From: Segatella copri
GTDB taxonomy: Bacteria > Bacteroidota > Bacteroidia > Bacteroidales > Bacteroidaceae
Length of the DNA stretch: 64,000 nucleotides
Direction: 5' to 3'
Assembly (NCBI RefSeq): GCF_026015625.1
Contig: NZ_JAPDVG010000001.1
Span: 2,745,001-2,809,000 of the forward strand
Shown: positions 18,086-26,933 of the stretch, one piece after another
Layout: each line of letters begins with the position of its first letter
Position numbering within the stretch: the first letter of the stretch is position 1
Notes under the pieces: generated by a model
What the model was told of the DNA's origin: nothing
What the model saw: the letters and a program-made list of their open reading frames with translations, nothing else
The model's database searches: none
Translations under genes and position numbers: made by a program

Positions 18086-20722
18086 TTAGAATTCCTGACC
18101 TAAGATGAAGTGGAACTGGCTTCCACCCTTCTTATATGAGCTACCATTCCATACAGTATCGAAACCGTAAGCCCAGTCAATACCCATCAGACCAACCATA
18201 GGCAAGAAGATACGTACACCGACACCGGCACTACGTTTCATGCTGAATGGGTTGAACTTCTTGGTTTCATACCAGGCGTTACCAGCCTCTACGAAGGTCA
18301 AACCGTAAATGGTTGTGTTACCTAAGAGGAATGGATAGCGAAGCTCCAATGAGAAGCGGTCGTATGCATAAGCATAGTAACCGGTTGTAGGACTGTAAGA
18401 TACAGAACCATTCTCATAACCGCGGAGTCCGATTGTTTCCTCACCATAATATGATGAGTATCCACTCATACCGTCACCACCCACATAGTAGGTCTCGAAC
18501 GGACTCTTCTTATACTTGTTATAAGAACCGAGCAAACCGAGTTCTACACGGGTCATCAATACGAAGCACTTCTGACCCTCTGTGAGTGCAGTATAAGTCT
18601 TTGCCTTGAACTTCCACTTATGGTATTCAATCCATCTGTACTTCTCCTGCTGCTCAGCAGAATAGGTTGGCGACTTAGAATCGTTGGCAAGATTCTTGTA
18701 GTCCTTGTTGTCGAACGCACTCCATGGTGGAGTAAGGTTGACACTTGCCTCAACCTCAGAACCACGACGTGGGAAGAGTTGGTTATCGGTTGATGTTCGG
18801 TTCAATGCGATGGTCAAGTTCAAGTTGTTCGCATTACCGTTGGTCATCAACATATAGCTCCAGTTCTTCATCATGTAGCGCTGGTAAGCCAACTGTACAG
18901 ACAAGGTGAAGTAATCATCCGGCCAACGGAGGCGCTTACCCCAACCGAGGCTTACACCCACCATCTGGATATACTTGTCAGGATCGTAATAATTCTCGTA
19001 GTTGTTATAGTAACTAGAACCATAACCATACATATAACTGTAATAGTTGTTCATGTAAGCACTATTGTAATAGTTGCTTGACACGTCGGTACTCTTACTG
19101 TAGTATGCACCTACGCTGAACTGGATAGGGCGCTTGCCGCCAAACCAGTTGGTAGAGTAGCTTACGCTATAGCTCTGGTAGTAGGTACCATTGGTCTGTG
19201 CACCGATACTCAGCACCTCACCATCACCGATAGGCATGATACCACGATGCTCCTTGTTTTTGTTGAAGAGGTTTGCCATAGAGAAGTTGTTGAGCTTCAA
19301 GCCCACACGTCCGATGACACCCGTCTGACCCCAACCGAGCGAGAACTCAATCTGGTCGTTACTCTTCTGCTCCAGGTTCCAGTTTACATCAACCGTACCA
19401 TCTTCAGGATTAGGCTTTACATCCGGGTTAACCTTCTCAGGATCAAAGTGTCCCATAGAAGCAAGCTCACGAGCCGAACGCATCAGAGCATCCTTAGAGA
19501 AAAGGTCGCCTGGCTTGGTACGAAGTTCACGACGCACTACGTTTTCGTAAAGACGAGTATTACCATTGATACGTACATGGCTCAGATAAGCCTGAGGTCC
19601 CTCTGTTACGCGCATCTCTAAGTCGATAGAATCGCCATCAATATTGATTTCAGTCGGTTCGATACGAGAGAACACATAACCATTATTATAGTAGAGGTTA
19701 GAAACAGCATCATCATCTTCATTCAGGCGCTTACCCAATATCTTCTGGTTATATACATCGCCCTTCTTCATGCCGAGCAATGCTTCGAGATAAGCTGAAG
19801 AGTAAACGGTATTACCTGCCCAGGAGATGTTACGGATATAGTATTTCTTACCTTCATCTACCTTGATGTAGATATTAACGTGCTTCTCATCGAAGTTGCT
19901 CACGCTATCTTCCAGAATCTGAGCATCACGGAAACCATACTCATTATATTTGTCGATGAGTTTCTGCTTATCTTCCTTCCAACGCTCAGGGGTAAACTTC
20001 TTCGACTTGAAGAAAGAGGCGAACTTACCAGCCTCATGCGTCTTGGCAAAAGCACCCTTCGAGAAGAGTCCACCCTTAATCTTGCGGTCAGAAAGCTGTT
20101 CGTTTCCATCGATTGTTATCTGATGAACCTTGATTTTTTCTTTCTTGTCAACAACAACATCCAGGATTACCTGTCCCTTGTTGGCAATATCATCGCGCTG
20201 GTTAATCTGGATATCAGCGTTCTTGAAGCCCTTATCATCGAAATACTTCTTGGCAAGAATCTTGGCACGGTCGAGCATATTCGGAGTTACCTGAGTGCCC
20301 TTTACCATACCCAACTTCTGCTCCATATCTTCACGCTCGCTCTTCTTCAAACCAACATAGTTGATATTAGATATACGTGGACGAACCGCAAGATAGATAT
20401 GGAGATAAAGCTTCTCACCTACGATAGAGTCAGCAGCGATAGCCACCTTCGAGAAGAGTCCATGTTTCCAGTAGCGCTTTACGGCATTGGTAATCTCGTC
20501 GCCAGGCACAGTAATCTCATCGCCCACACTGAGGCCTGAGATACCTGTGAGAACATAGTCTTCGTAGCCCTCAACACCCGAAACATTGATACCACCAATC
20601 TTAAGGGTACGAGGTGTACCAGCATACGAGATATCAGGGTTTACGATTTTATCTTGTGCCTGAATCTGCATGCATGCCATTACGCCGAACAGCAGGATGA
20701 AAATCTTTTTAAATCTATTCAT
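18086..20722 (-). CDS. bamA: Outer membrane protein assembly factor BamA
   Basis: An 878-residue Omp85 protein, the core of the BAM machine that folds outer-membrane proteins. Signal peptide (FILLFGVMACMQIQAQ), five POTRA-like repeats over about residues 40-440 (for example IKVHQITIDGNEQLSDRKIK, YYIRNISWAGNTVYSSAYLE, YLSHVRINGNTRLYENVVRR), then a 16-strand-type barrel with a tyrosine-rich insert (NNYYSYMYGYGSSYYNNY) and a terminal FHFILGQEF with the C-terminal phenylalanine. It is flanked by uppS and three skp genes, the usual Bacteroidetes order. Confidence 0.97.
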   Translation of the reverse strand: MNRFKKIFILLFGVMACMQIQAQDKIVNPDISYAGTPRTLKIGGINVSGVEGYEDYVLTGISGLSVGDEITVPGDEITNAVKRYWKHGLFSKVAIAADSIVGEKLYLHIYLAVRPRISNINYVGLKKSEREDMEQKLGMVKGTQVTPNMLDRAKILAKKYFDDKGFKNADIQINQRDDIANKGQVILDVVVDKKEKIKVHQITIDGNEQLSDRKIKGGLFSKGAFAKTHEAGKFASFFKSKKFTPERWKEDKQKLIDKYNEYGFRDAQILEDSVSNFDEKHVNIYIKVDEGKKYYIRNISWAGNTVYSSAYLEALLGMKKGDVYNQKILGKRLNEDDDAVSNLYYNNGYVFSRIEPTEINIDGDSIDLEMRVTEGPQAYLSHVRINGNTRLYENVVRRELRTKPGDLFSKDALMRSARELASMGHFDPEKVNPDVKPNPEDGTVDVNWNLEQKSNDQIEFSLGWGQTGVIGRVGLKLNNFSMANLFNKNKEHRGIMPIGDGEVLSIGAQTNGTYYQSYSVSYSTNWFGGKRPIQFSVGAYYSKSTDVSSNYYNSAYMNNYYSYMYGYGSSYYNNYENYYDPDKYIQMVGVSLGWGKRLRWPDDYFTLSVQLAYQRYMMKNWSYMLMTNGNANNLNLTIALNRTSTDNQLFPRRGSEVEASVNLTPPWSAFDNKDYKNLANDSKSPTYSAEQQEKYRWIEYHKWKFKAKTYTALTEGQKCFVLMTRVELGLLGSYNKYKKSPFETYYVGGDGMSGYSSYYGEETIGLRGYENGSVSYSPTTGYYAYAYDRFSLELRYPFLLGNTTIYGLTFVEAGNAWYETKKFNPFSMKRSAGVGVRIFLPMVGLMGIDWAYGFDTVWNGSSYKKGGSQFHFILGQEF

Positions 20723-20773
20723 TTATACCTTATTATATATAATATGATTTTTCTATGCTTGTATGAGGTTTGC

Positions 20774-21526
20774 CTATTTCTCCTCCTCTTCCACCTGTGC
20801 CTCGGTTTTTCCAAATCGACGTTGGCGGTTCTGATAACTTGCTATTGCCTTGTGCAGATCTTCTTCATTGAAGTCTGGCCAGAAGGTATCACAGAAATAC
20901 AACTCTGAATAAGCTATCTGCCAAAGAAGATAGTTGCTGATACGGAGTTCACCTCCTGTACGTATCAGAAGTTCAGGATCTGGCATGAAACTGGTTTCAA
21001 GATGCTTTTCGAAGTTCTCCTCTGTCAGTTTATCCTCTATCTGCTCATAGGTTGAACCTGACTCCAATGCTTCTTTTACCATTTTCTTTGTAGCATTCAG
21101 GATTTCCCAACGTGAAGAATAGCTCAATGCCACAACCATAGTCATAGCATCGTTCTTCGCAGTATGGTCCATGGTCTCCTGAAGCTTGTCCTGTACCTGT
21201 TGTGGCAGGCGTTTCAAATCACCTATCACACGGAAGCGGACATTATTCTTCATGAAGATTTCATCTTCGAGCGAAGTCAGTACCAGTCCCATCAAGGCAG
21301 CAACCTCATCGGCCGGACGGTTCCAATTCTCTGTAGAGAAAGTATAGAGGGTGAGATATTTTACCCCCAACCTGGTACACTCCGATGTAATTCGGCGCAC
21401 GGTATCTACTCCAGCCTGATGGCCGTAGCTACGCTCCTTGCCCCGTTCTGTTGCCCAGCGACCATTGCCATCCATAATGATAGCGATGTGCTCAGGAATC
21501 CTGTTCATATCTAAGTTGTCCATCAT
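20774..21526 (-). CDS. uppS: Isoprenyl transferase (undecaprenyl diphosphate synthase)
   Basis: A 250-residue cis-prenyltransferase producing the C55 lipid carrier for peptidoglycan and O-antigen. Signature motifs: [35 protein letters not shown], and [20 protein letters not shown] followed by [13 protein letters not shown]. Normal length. Its start (MMDNLD) overlaps the stop of the DUF6089 gene by 4 bp, and bamA begins 51 bp downstream. Confidence 0.96.
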   Translation of the reverse strand: MMDNLDMNRIPEHIAIIMDGNGRWATERGKERSYGHQAGVDTVRRITSECTRLGVKYLTLYTFSTENWNRPADEVAALMGLVLTSLEDEIFMKNNVRFRVIGDLKRLPQQVQDKLQETMDHTAKNDAMTMVVALSYSSRWEILNATKKMVKEALESGSTYEQIEDKLTEENFEKHLETSFMPDPELLIRTGGELRISNYLLWQIAYSELYFCDTFWPDFNEEDLHKAIASYQNRQRRFGKTEAQVEEEEK

Positions 21527-22239
21527 TCTTCTTTATTACAAGTTTTACATTTTGCACTGAAACTATAGGTCACCGAAACGGCTATGGTAGAATAGCAGTC
21601 GGTATTCTTGAAAATGCCACTGCTCTTTACCCAGTAAGGGTCTTTCACACCATCCAGTTCATCGCTGAGCGAGAAATGGAAAGTCCAGGCCAGTCCCAAG
21701 TTCAACCTTTCGTTCACTTTATATTTTGCGCCGATGCCTAAAGGCACGTTTGCTGTAAATACATTTTTTTCGTTACCTTTTACATAGGTTGCTCCCAGGC
21801 CACCCAGTATATAAGGAACCAGGCGCTGGGCTCCGCGATAGTCTCTGCCTGTTCCGTAAGGCCAGAAGTTGTACTCAAACACCAGATTCATATCCACCAG
21901 CGTATGATTGAAGGAATAGGGATTCTCCGCATAATCAGGATAGAAAGTATCCACATTTGCCGAAGAACCTTTTATTTTTCCAAAGCCCACGCTCAGTTTC
22001 AAGTCCTTGTAGGGGTCGAAATTGTATCTTCCCACCAGGAAACCGGCAGGTTGCATGTCGCCAAGCACATTTCCGTTAAAGTCGCCTTCATAGGTCATTA
22101 CTCCCACACCGGCGCCTATCTCCATGCGATATTGCGGATCGTCCTGTGCACGAACCGCCATACAGCCCAGAGTTAAGAAGGCAAGCAGGATGATTAATCT
22201 TCCTTGCTCCAGCCATCTATATTGAAACGTCCTCTCCAT
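21523..22239 (-). CDS. DUF6089 outer-membrane beta-barrel protein
   Basis: A ~238-residue exported protein with signal MERTFQYR...[18 protein letters not shown] (quoted in parts) and beta-barrel-like strands ([32 protein letters not shown] aromatic strands; [18 protein letters not shown]). This family regularly precedes uppS-bamA in Bacteroidetes; function unknown, probably in the outer membrane. ATG at 22239 gives a 46-bp overlap with the upstream DUF6242 gene. An alternative TTG at 22263 would lengthen it by 8 residues. The two C-terminal cysteines (CKTC) are unusual for a barrel end. Confidence 0.78.
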   Translation of the reverse strand: MERTFQYRWLEQGRLIILLAFLTLGCMAVRAQDDPQYRMEIGAGVGVMTYEGDFNGNVLGDMQPAGFLVGRYNFDPYKDLKLSVGFGKIKGSSANVDTFYPDYAENPYSFNHTLVDMNLVFEYNFWPYGTGRDYRGAQRLVPYILGGLGATYVKGNEKNVFTANVPLGIGAKYKVNERLNLGLAWTFHFSLSDELDGVKDPYWVKSSGIFKNTDCYSTIAVSVTYSFSAKCKTCNKEE

Positions 22240-23552
22240 ACGTATCCGTTTCTGATAATCCAATAATAATGTTGCTTGTCACGGCAGAAAGCGAAACGAC
22301 CGTCAGTAGCAAACTTAGCAGGCAGAACAACCATCGCATCCTGCTTCCAAGTCAATCCGGCATCCTGGCTCTTATACCATTTGCCGTTACTGCCTAAAGC
22401 AACGAAGCCTGTATCGGCAGCACAGGTAATTACCTGATCCAGCCAAGGCATCTTTCCACTTTTATTGTTTTCGATTTCCAGATAGTTCCACTGTCCGTCT
22501 TCATTTGCATAGTCAACCGTGCGCAACCATGTGGTAGCAACCGTATCTTTCAAAGCCTTGTCGCGAGTACCCAGCAGCATTACGTTCTCTACATCCTTAG
22601 CAGAGAGTACGCCAGCCACATTCATTGAGATATTCTGTTTTGGCAAATAGGCTTTATCTGTATCAAGTTTCTCTGCCTTCCAGTTGGCACCCTTATCTTC
22701 TGAAACAGAGATACCTGTAGCTGTATAAGCATAGAGATTCTTGCTGCTTGCACCAATGAGCTGCTTGATATCTGCGTTGTCAGAAACCACTGTCCATATT
22801 GCAGCATCGGCAGAAGCATAAACCTTGCCGCCATCTGAGATATAAAGTTTGCCATCCAGCGCTACTGCACTCTGGTAAGCGTCACTACTTAAGCCTACTT
22901 TCATCGTAATAGATGACCAGGCGCTGCCATTATTGATGGCTGACTTCAGCACCTTAGTACCCTCGGCAGTCTTGCCGAATACATAGATGTCATCACCACA
23001 AGCTACAGCCTTCAGATCAGAGAATGCAGCCAACTGACTGTTGTTCTGAGCCAGCTCATGCCACTTAAACTCATAAGGCAACTCCTTATGTACGTTTACG
23101 GTAACCTGATACTGGGCATAGACAGAGTAGTCGCTGCTGTAAACTCTAATAAAGCGAGGCTTTGAGAAGTTGATGGAATCAGAGCTTGAATAGTATGCTG
23201 CGACAGAATCAGTCTTGTTGATATCCATCAGGAGAATAGGGCTGCTATTCTTGCTGCTGATAGTAGCCAATATGGCAGTATCCCTCACCCCACAAGGCAA
23301 GGAATCTACATTATAAATCTTGCGTTGTGCTTGATCTATGTAAAATTTATAGTCAGAGCCCGTCACATTAGCCTTGAGCAAGGTATCTTTACCTGCCTTC
23401 GTTTTGGTATATCTGTCAAGACTACCCAACGAGAAAGCCGTGATGGCTGTATCATGTGTATATTCTACTGTTGTTTCATCGCTGCTCAAGCAAGAAGAGA
23501 GCGAGAGCGTAGCTGTAATCAGCGCTATGAAAGCAAAAAACTTCCTTTTCAT
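22194..23552 (-). CDS. DUF6242 lipoprotein with beta-propeller-like repeats
   Basis: A 452-residue lipoprotein: signal FAFIALITATLSLSSC with lipobox LSSC, then a domain of about 110 residues (TAITAFSLGSLDRYTKTKAG...), then repeated segments resembling sialidase/photosystem-stability propeller blades (DAAIWTVVSDNADIKQLIGA; ISVSEDKGANWKAEKLDTDK; YKSQDAGLTWKQDAMVVLPA). The SEDKGANW and SQDAGLTW Asp-box-like motifs support a propeller. Role unknown; it starts the run into DUF6089, uppS and bamA. Confidence 0.82.
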   Translation of the reverse strand: MKRKFFAFIALITATLSLSSCLSSDETTVEYTHDTAITAFSLGSLDRYTKTKAGKDTLLKANVTGSDYKFYIDQAQRKIYNVDSLPCGVRDTAILATISSKNSSPILLMDINKTDSVAAYYSSSDSINFSKPRFIRVYSSDYSVYAQYQVTVNVHKELPYEFKWHELAQNNSQLAAFSDLKAVACGDDIYVFGKTAEGTKVLKSAINNGSAWSSITMKVGLSSDAYQSAVALDGKLYISDGGKVYASADAAIWTVVSDNADIKQLIGASSKNLYAYTATGISVSEDKGANWKAEKLDTDKAYLPKQNISMNVAGVLSAKDVENVMLLGTRDKALKDTVATTWLRTVDYANEDGQWNYLEIENNKSGKMPWLDQVITCAADTGFVALGSNGKWYKSQDAGLTWKQDAMVVLPAKFATDGRFAFCRDKQHYYWIIRNGYVWRGRFNIDGWSKED

Positions 23553-23693
23553 TCTATCCTATTTTATTTTTAGCTGCAAATTTACTGAGAATTCTTTAAA
23601 AACTCGACCTTTTCTCCTTATTATTATGCAAATTATTCATTTTTAGGCGCATTTTTTAAGTTTTTTAGTGATTTCGAGGCGTAAAAACGAAGA

Positions 23694-23723
23694 AATCCCG
23701 CTTCTTTTGCAAGAAACGGGATT
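23694..23723 (-). terminator. Hairpin terminator of pckA
   Basis: AATCCCG (23694-23700) pairs with CGGGATT (23717-23723), with an inner TTCTT/AAGAA pairing; on the minus strand it is followed by TCTTCGTTTTTAC. It lies 31 bp after the pckA stop codon. Confidence 0.75.
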
Positions 23724-23753
23724 CCATATTTAGTATAAATTCGAAGTGTCGAA

Positions 23754-25367
23754 TTAGAGCTGTGGACCAGCAGCAACGAGAGCCTTACCTGCCTCGTTTG
23801 TCTCATACTTCTTGAAGTTCTTGATGAAACGAGCAGCCAAATCCTTAGCCTTCTCCTCCCACTGAGAAGCCTCAGCGTATGTATCACGTGGATCGAGAAT
23901 CTTAGGATCTACGCCTTCCAACTGTGTAGGAACTACGAAGTTGAAGAATGGGATAGTCTTTGTAGGAGCTGCGTCGATTGAGTGGTCGAGGATAGCGTCG
24001 ATGATACCACGTGTATCGCGGATAGAGATACGCTTGCCTGTACCGTTCCAACCTGTGTTAACCAAGTATGCCTTAGCACCAGACTTCTGCATCTTCTTTA
24101 CCAACTCCTCAGCGTACTTAGTTGGGTGCAACTCCAAGAATGCCTGACCGAAGCAAGCAGAGAATGTTGGAGTAGGCTCGGTGATACCGCGCTCTGTACC
24201 AGCCAACTTAGCTGTGAAGCCAGAGAGGAAGTAATACTTAGTCTGCTCAGCGTTCAAGATAGATACTGGTGGCAATACACCGAATGCATCTGCTGAGAGG
24301 AAGATAACCTGCTTAGCAGCTGGACCCTGAGAGAATGGACGCTGGATGTTCTTGATGTGGTAGATAGGATAAGATACACGAGTATTCTCGGTAACAGTCT
24401 TATCTGCGAAGTCAATCTTACCATCCTTAGCTACAGTTACGTTCTCGAGAAGAGCGTCACGTGTGATAGCACCGTAGATGTCTGGCTCAGACTCCTTATC
24501 GAGGTTGATAACCTTAGCGTAGCAACCACCTTCGAAGTTGAACACACCCTCGTCGTCCCATCCGTGCTCATCGTCACCGATCAACTTACGCTTAGGGTCT
24601 GTTGACAATGTAGTCTTACCTGTACCAGAAAGACCGAAGAAGATAGCAGTGTTCTCACCGTTCATATCTGTGTTGGCAGAGCAGTGCATAGAAGCCATAC
24701 CCTTCAATGGCAAGAAGTAGTTCATCATAGAGAACATACCCTTCTTCATCTCACCACCATACCATGTGTTGATGATAACCTGCTCCTTAGAAGTTACGTT
24801 GAATACAACGGCTGTCTCTGAGTGGAGACCCAACTCCTTCCAGTTCTCAACCTTTGCCTTAGAAGCATTGTAAACGATGAAGTCTGGCTCCTGATCGAAC
24901 TCAGCCTCGTTCTGAGGACGGATGAACATATTTGTTACGAAGTGTGCCTGCCATGCTACCTCAACGATGAAACGTACCTTCATACGTGTATCCTTGTGTG
25001 TACCGCAGAAACCATCTACTACGAACAACTTCTTATTAGAAAGCTCCTTCTTAGCGATCTCCTTAACGGCGTTCCATGCCTCTGGAGTTGCCTTGTGGTT
25101 ATCGTTGTGATACTCCTCAGAATCCCACCATACAGTGTCGTGAGATGTAGCATCGTCAACGATGAACTTGTCTTTAGGAGAACGACCAGTGTAAATACCA
25201 GTCATTACGTTAACTGCACCGAGCTCAGTCTCCTGACCAACCTCAAAACCCTCGAGACCTTCCTTAGTCTCCTCATTGAACAATACCTCATAAGAAGGAT
25301 TGTAGAGAACCTCAGTTGTACCTGTGATTCCGTACTTTGCTAAAACTGACTTATCAAACTTTGCCAT
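23754..25367 (-). CDS. pckA: Phosphoenolpyruvate carboxykinase (ATP)
   Basis: A 537-residue ATP-type PEP carboxykinase that interconverts oxaloacetate and PEP with CO2. The kinase loop is [20 protein letters not shown], followed by [20 protein letters not shown] (metal and nucleotide binding) and the C-terminal [20 protein letters not shown]. In succinate-producing Bacteroidetes it is a main CO2-fixing enzyme. Stand-alone gene with a good promoter and terminator. Codon use is strongly biased, as for a highly expressed gene. Confidence 0.98.
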   Translation of the reverse strand: MAKFDKSVLAKYGITGTTEVLYNPSYEVLFNEETKEGLEGFEVGQETELGAVNVMTGIYTGRSPKDKFIVDDATSHDTVWWDSEEYHNDNHKATPEAWNAVKEIAKKELSNKKLFVVDGFCGTHKDTRMKVRFIVEVAWQAHFVTNMFIRPQNEAEFDQEPDFIVYNASKAKVENWKELGLHSETAVVFNVTSKEQVIINTWYGGEMKKGMFSMMNYFLPLKGMASMHCSANTDMNGENTAIFFGLSGTGKTTLSTDPKRKLIGDDEHGWDDEGVFNFEGGCYAKVINLDKESEPDIYGAITRDALLENVTVAKDGKIDFADKTVTENTRVSYPIYHIKNIQRPFSQGPAAKQVIFLSADAFGVLPPVSILNAEQTKYYFLSGFTAKLAGTERGITEPTPTFSACFGQAFLELHPTKYAEELVKKMQKSGAKAYLVNTGWNGTGKRISIRDTRGIIDAILDHSIDAAPTKTIPFFNFVVPTQLEGVDPKILDPRDTYAEASQWEEKAKDLAARFIKNFKKYETNEAGKALVAAGPQL

Positions 25368-25458
25368 TTTATTTTAAATGTATTTAAGTTGTGAATAATT
25401 TCTCTTTACCTTTTTACCTTGGTTGGCAGAAGAAATCATCATTCTCCCAAAACCGCCG

Positions 25459-25489
25459 CAAAGTTACGAAAAATATGTTTTATAGCAAA
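25459..25489 (-). promoter_or_regulatory. Promoter of pckA
   Basis: On the minus strand TTTG (25489-25486), a 19-nt spacer and TAACTTTG (25466-25459) match the Bacteroidetes consensus exactly. The leader to the ATG at 25367 is about 85-90 nt. Confidence 0.8.
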
Positions 25490-25586
25490 GATTCTTAGGT
25501 ATTATTCTTTCTTTTTAAAAGCTTTTTAGGTTAAAGAACTTAAAAAAAGCCGATTCGACCGACATTTGCCACGTTGACTTTGCAAA

Positions 25587-25620
25587 AAATCTCTGCTTAG
25601 AGAAAAACAAGCAGAGATTT
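25587..25620. other. 12-bp hairpin between the divergent pckA and upp promoters
   Basis: AAATCTCTGCTT (25587-25598) pairs perfectly with AAGCAGAGATTT (25609-25620), loop of 10 nt. It lies in the 396-bp gene-free stretch between two divergent promoters, where no transcript should need ending. It may insulate the two units or be a leftover of a repeat; apart from this and the promoters I see nothing else in 25368-25763. Confidence 0.5.
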
Positions 25621-25714
25621 ACACCTATTTTATATATAAGAGGATATTTGAAGGAAAAATAAGATAGTAACATGTTCTTTCATTCCTCCAGAGAGAAAAT
25701 AATTGCCCAAACAT

Positions 25715-25745
25715 TTTGCCGTTTCCGAGATTTATTATATCTTTG
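25715..25745 (+). promoter_or_regulatory. Promoter of upp
   Basis: TTTG (25715-25718), a 19-nt spacer and TATCTTTG (25738-25745). The ATG of upp at 25764 lies only 18 bp beyond, so the leader is very short. Confidence 0.8.
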
Positions 25746-25763
25746 CAGAAAAACTACAGCTAT

Positions 25764-26423
25764 ATGAAGATAAATAATCTGAGCGAGCACAATTGCATCA
25801 TCAACCGCTATCTGGCAGAGATGCGTGACTGCGATTATCAAAAGAACCGATTGCTCTTCCGCAACAACATTATGAGAATCGGTGAGTATGAGGCCTTTGA
25901 AATATCAAAGACTCTTAATTACGAAAAGACAGAGGTGACTACACCGCTCGGTGTAGCCCAGGTCAATCTTCCTACCGAAAAGATTGTCATCGGTACGATC
26001 TTCCGTGCCGGACTTCCTTTCCACGAAGGTTTCCTCAATATTTTCGACCACTCTGGCAATGCCTTTGTGAGTGCTTATCGCGAGTATACCAACAAGGAGC
26101 ATACTGAGGTGGGCGTACATATCGAATACCTCGCCACACCTGATCTTACTGATAAGGTGCTCATCATTGCCGACCCTATGCTTGCCACAGGTATCAGCAT
26201 GGAGATGGGTATGAAGGCTTTCCTCACCAAGGGCAATCCTAAACATATCCACATTGCCTGTGTTCTCGCTGCACCTGAGGGCATTGAGCACGTCAAGAAA
26301 ACCTTCCCAGAGGACAAGACTACCATCTGGTGTGCCTCTATTGATGAGGGGTTGAACGAGCATAAGTACATCGTGCCAGGCTTCGGCGACGCCGGCGACT
26401 TGTGCTATGGCAGCAAGCTCTAA
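25764..26423 (+). CDS. upp: Uracil phosphoribosyltransferase
   Basis: A 219-residue pyrimidine-salvage enzyme making UMP from uracil and PRPP. The PRPP loop is LIIADPMLATGISMEMG, the flexible-loop region is VIGTIFRAGLPFHEGFLNIF, and the uracil-binding end is KYIVPGFGDAGDLCYGSKL. The frame extends upstream to 25716, but that part overlaps the promoter; ATG at 25764 gives the family N-terminus. It is followed by a long gene-free repeat region. Confidence 0.95.
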   Translation: MKINNLSEHNCIINRYLAEMRDCDYQKNRLLFRNNIMRIGEYEAFEISKTLNYEKTEVTTPLGVAQVNLPTEKIVIGTIFRAGLPFHEGFLNIFDHSGNAFVSAYREYTNKEHTEVGVHIEYLATPDLTDKVLIIADPMLATGISMEMGMKAFLTKGNPKHIHIACVLAAPEGIEHVKKTFPEDKTTIWCASIDEGLNEHKYIVPGFGDAGDLCYGSKL

Positions 26424-26482
26424 GCCGCAGGCTTTATAAATTCGTACGCTTTATAAAAAGTATAGCAACTCTACTCTGAAAT

Positions 26483-26754
26483 ACTCTTCACTCTTCACCT
26501 TTCGGTCCGAAACCCCTGTGTTTATCGGCATTCCGAGGGGTGAAGAGTTGTTTTTATCTCTTCACCCTCTCTTCACCACTCTTCACCGACAGGAACGGAA
26601 ACAGATGCGAAAGACAGATAGGAGAATTGCAAATTAGCCAGAACTGAAGGGTGAAGAGTGGTGAAGAGTGGGTGAAGAGTGTCCGAGCACTCTTCACCCC
26701 TCGGAATGCCCATAAACACTAGGGTTTCGGAGCATTTGGTGAAGAGTGAAGAGT
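26483..26754. repeat. Large nested inverted repeat (two 105-bp arms)
   Basis: The arm at 26483-26587 is matched without gaps by the reverse complement of 26650-26754, roughly 80% identical by eye, around a 62-bp spacer. Each arm holds inner copies of ACTCTTCACC and GGTGAAGAGT, so the structure is nested. It fills most of the gene-free stretch 26424-26933 between upp and the nucleoside kinase. There is no reading frame of note inside. It resembles a non-autonomous palindromic element, but I cannot name it. Confidence 0.8.
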
Positions 26755-26837
26755 TTTTCGTCTATCGCATAAAAAAGAAAATCAGACGCCTAAAAGGAAA
26801 TCAGACAAACCCATTTCCGAGGACTGTTAAAGACAAA

Positions 26838-26912
26838 CAGCCGACTAGCGGATAAGGCGCTAGTCGGCTGTCCGGCTTCTGCCAGTTGGCTGTCCTACTC
26901 AAACAGCCAACT
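26838..26912 (-). terminator. Twin hairpins downstream of the nucleoside kinase
   Basis: Two consecutive stems: CAGCCGACTAGCG (26838-26850) with its perfect complement at 26858-26870, and AGTTGGCTGT (26884-26893) with ACAGCCAACT (26903-26912). They lie 22 bp after the kinase stop. They are GC-rich for this genome and most likely end the kinase transcript; T-tracts are poor. Confidence 0.6.
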
Positions 26913-26933
26913 TATCTCCGAAAGATAAAACCT

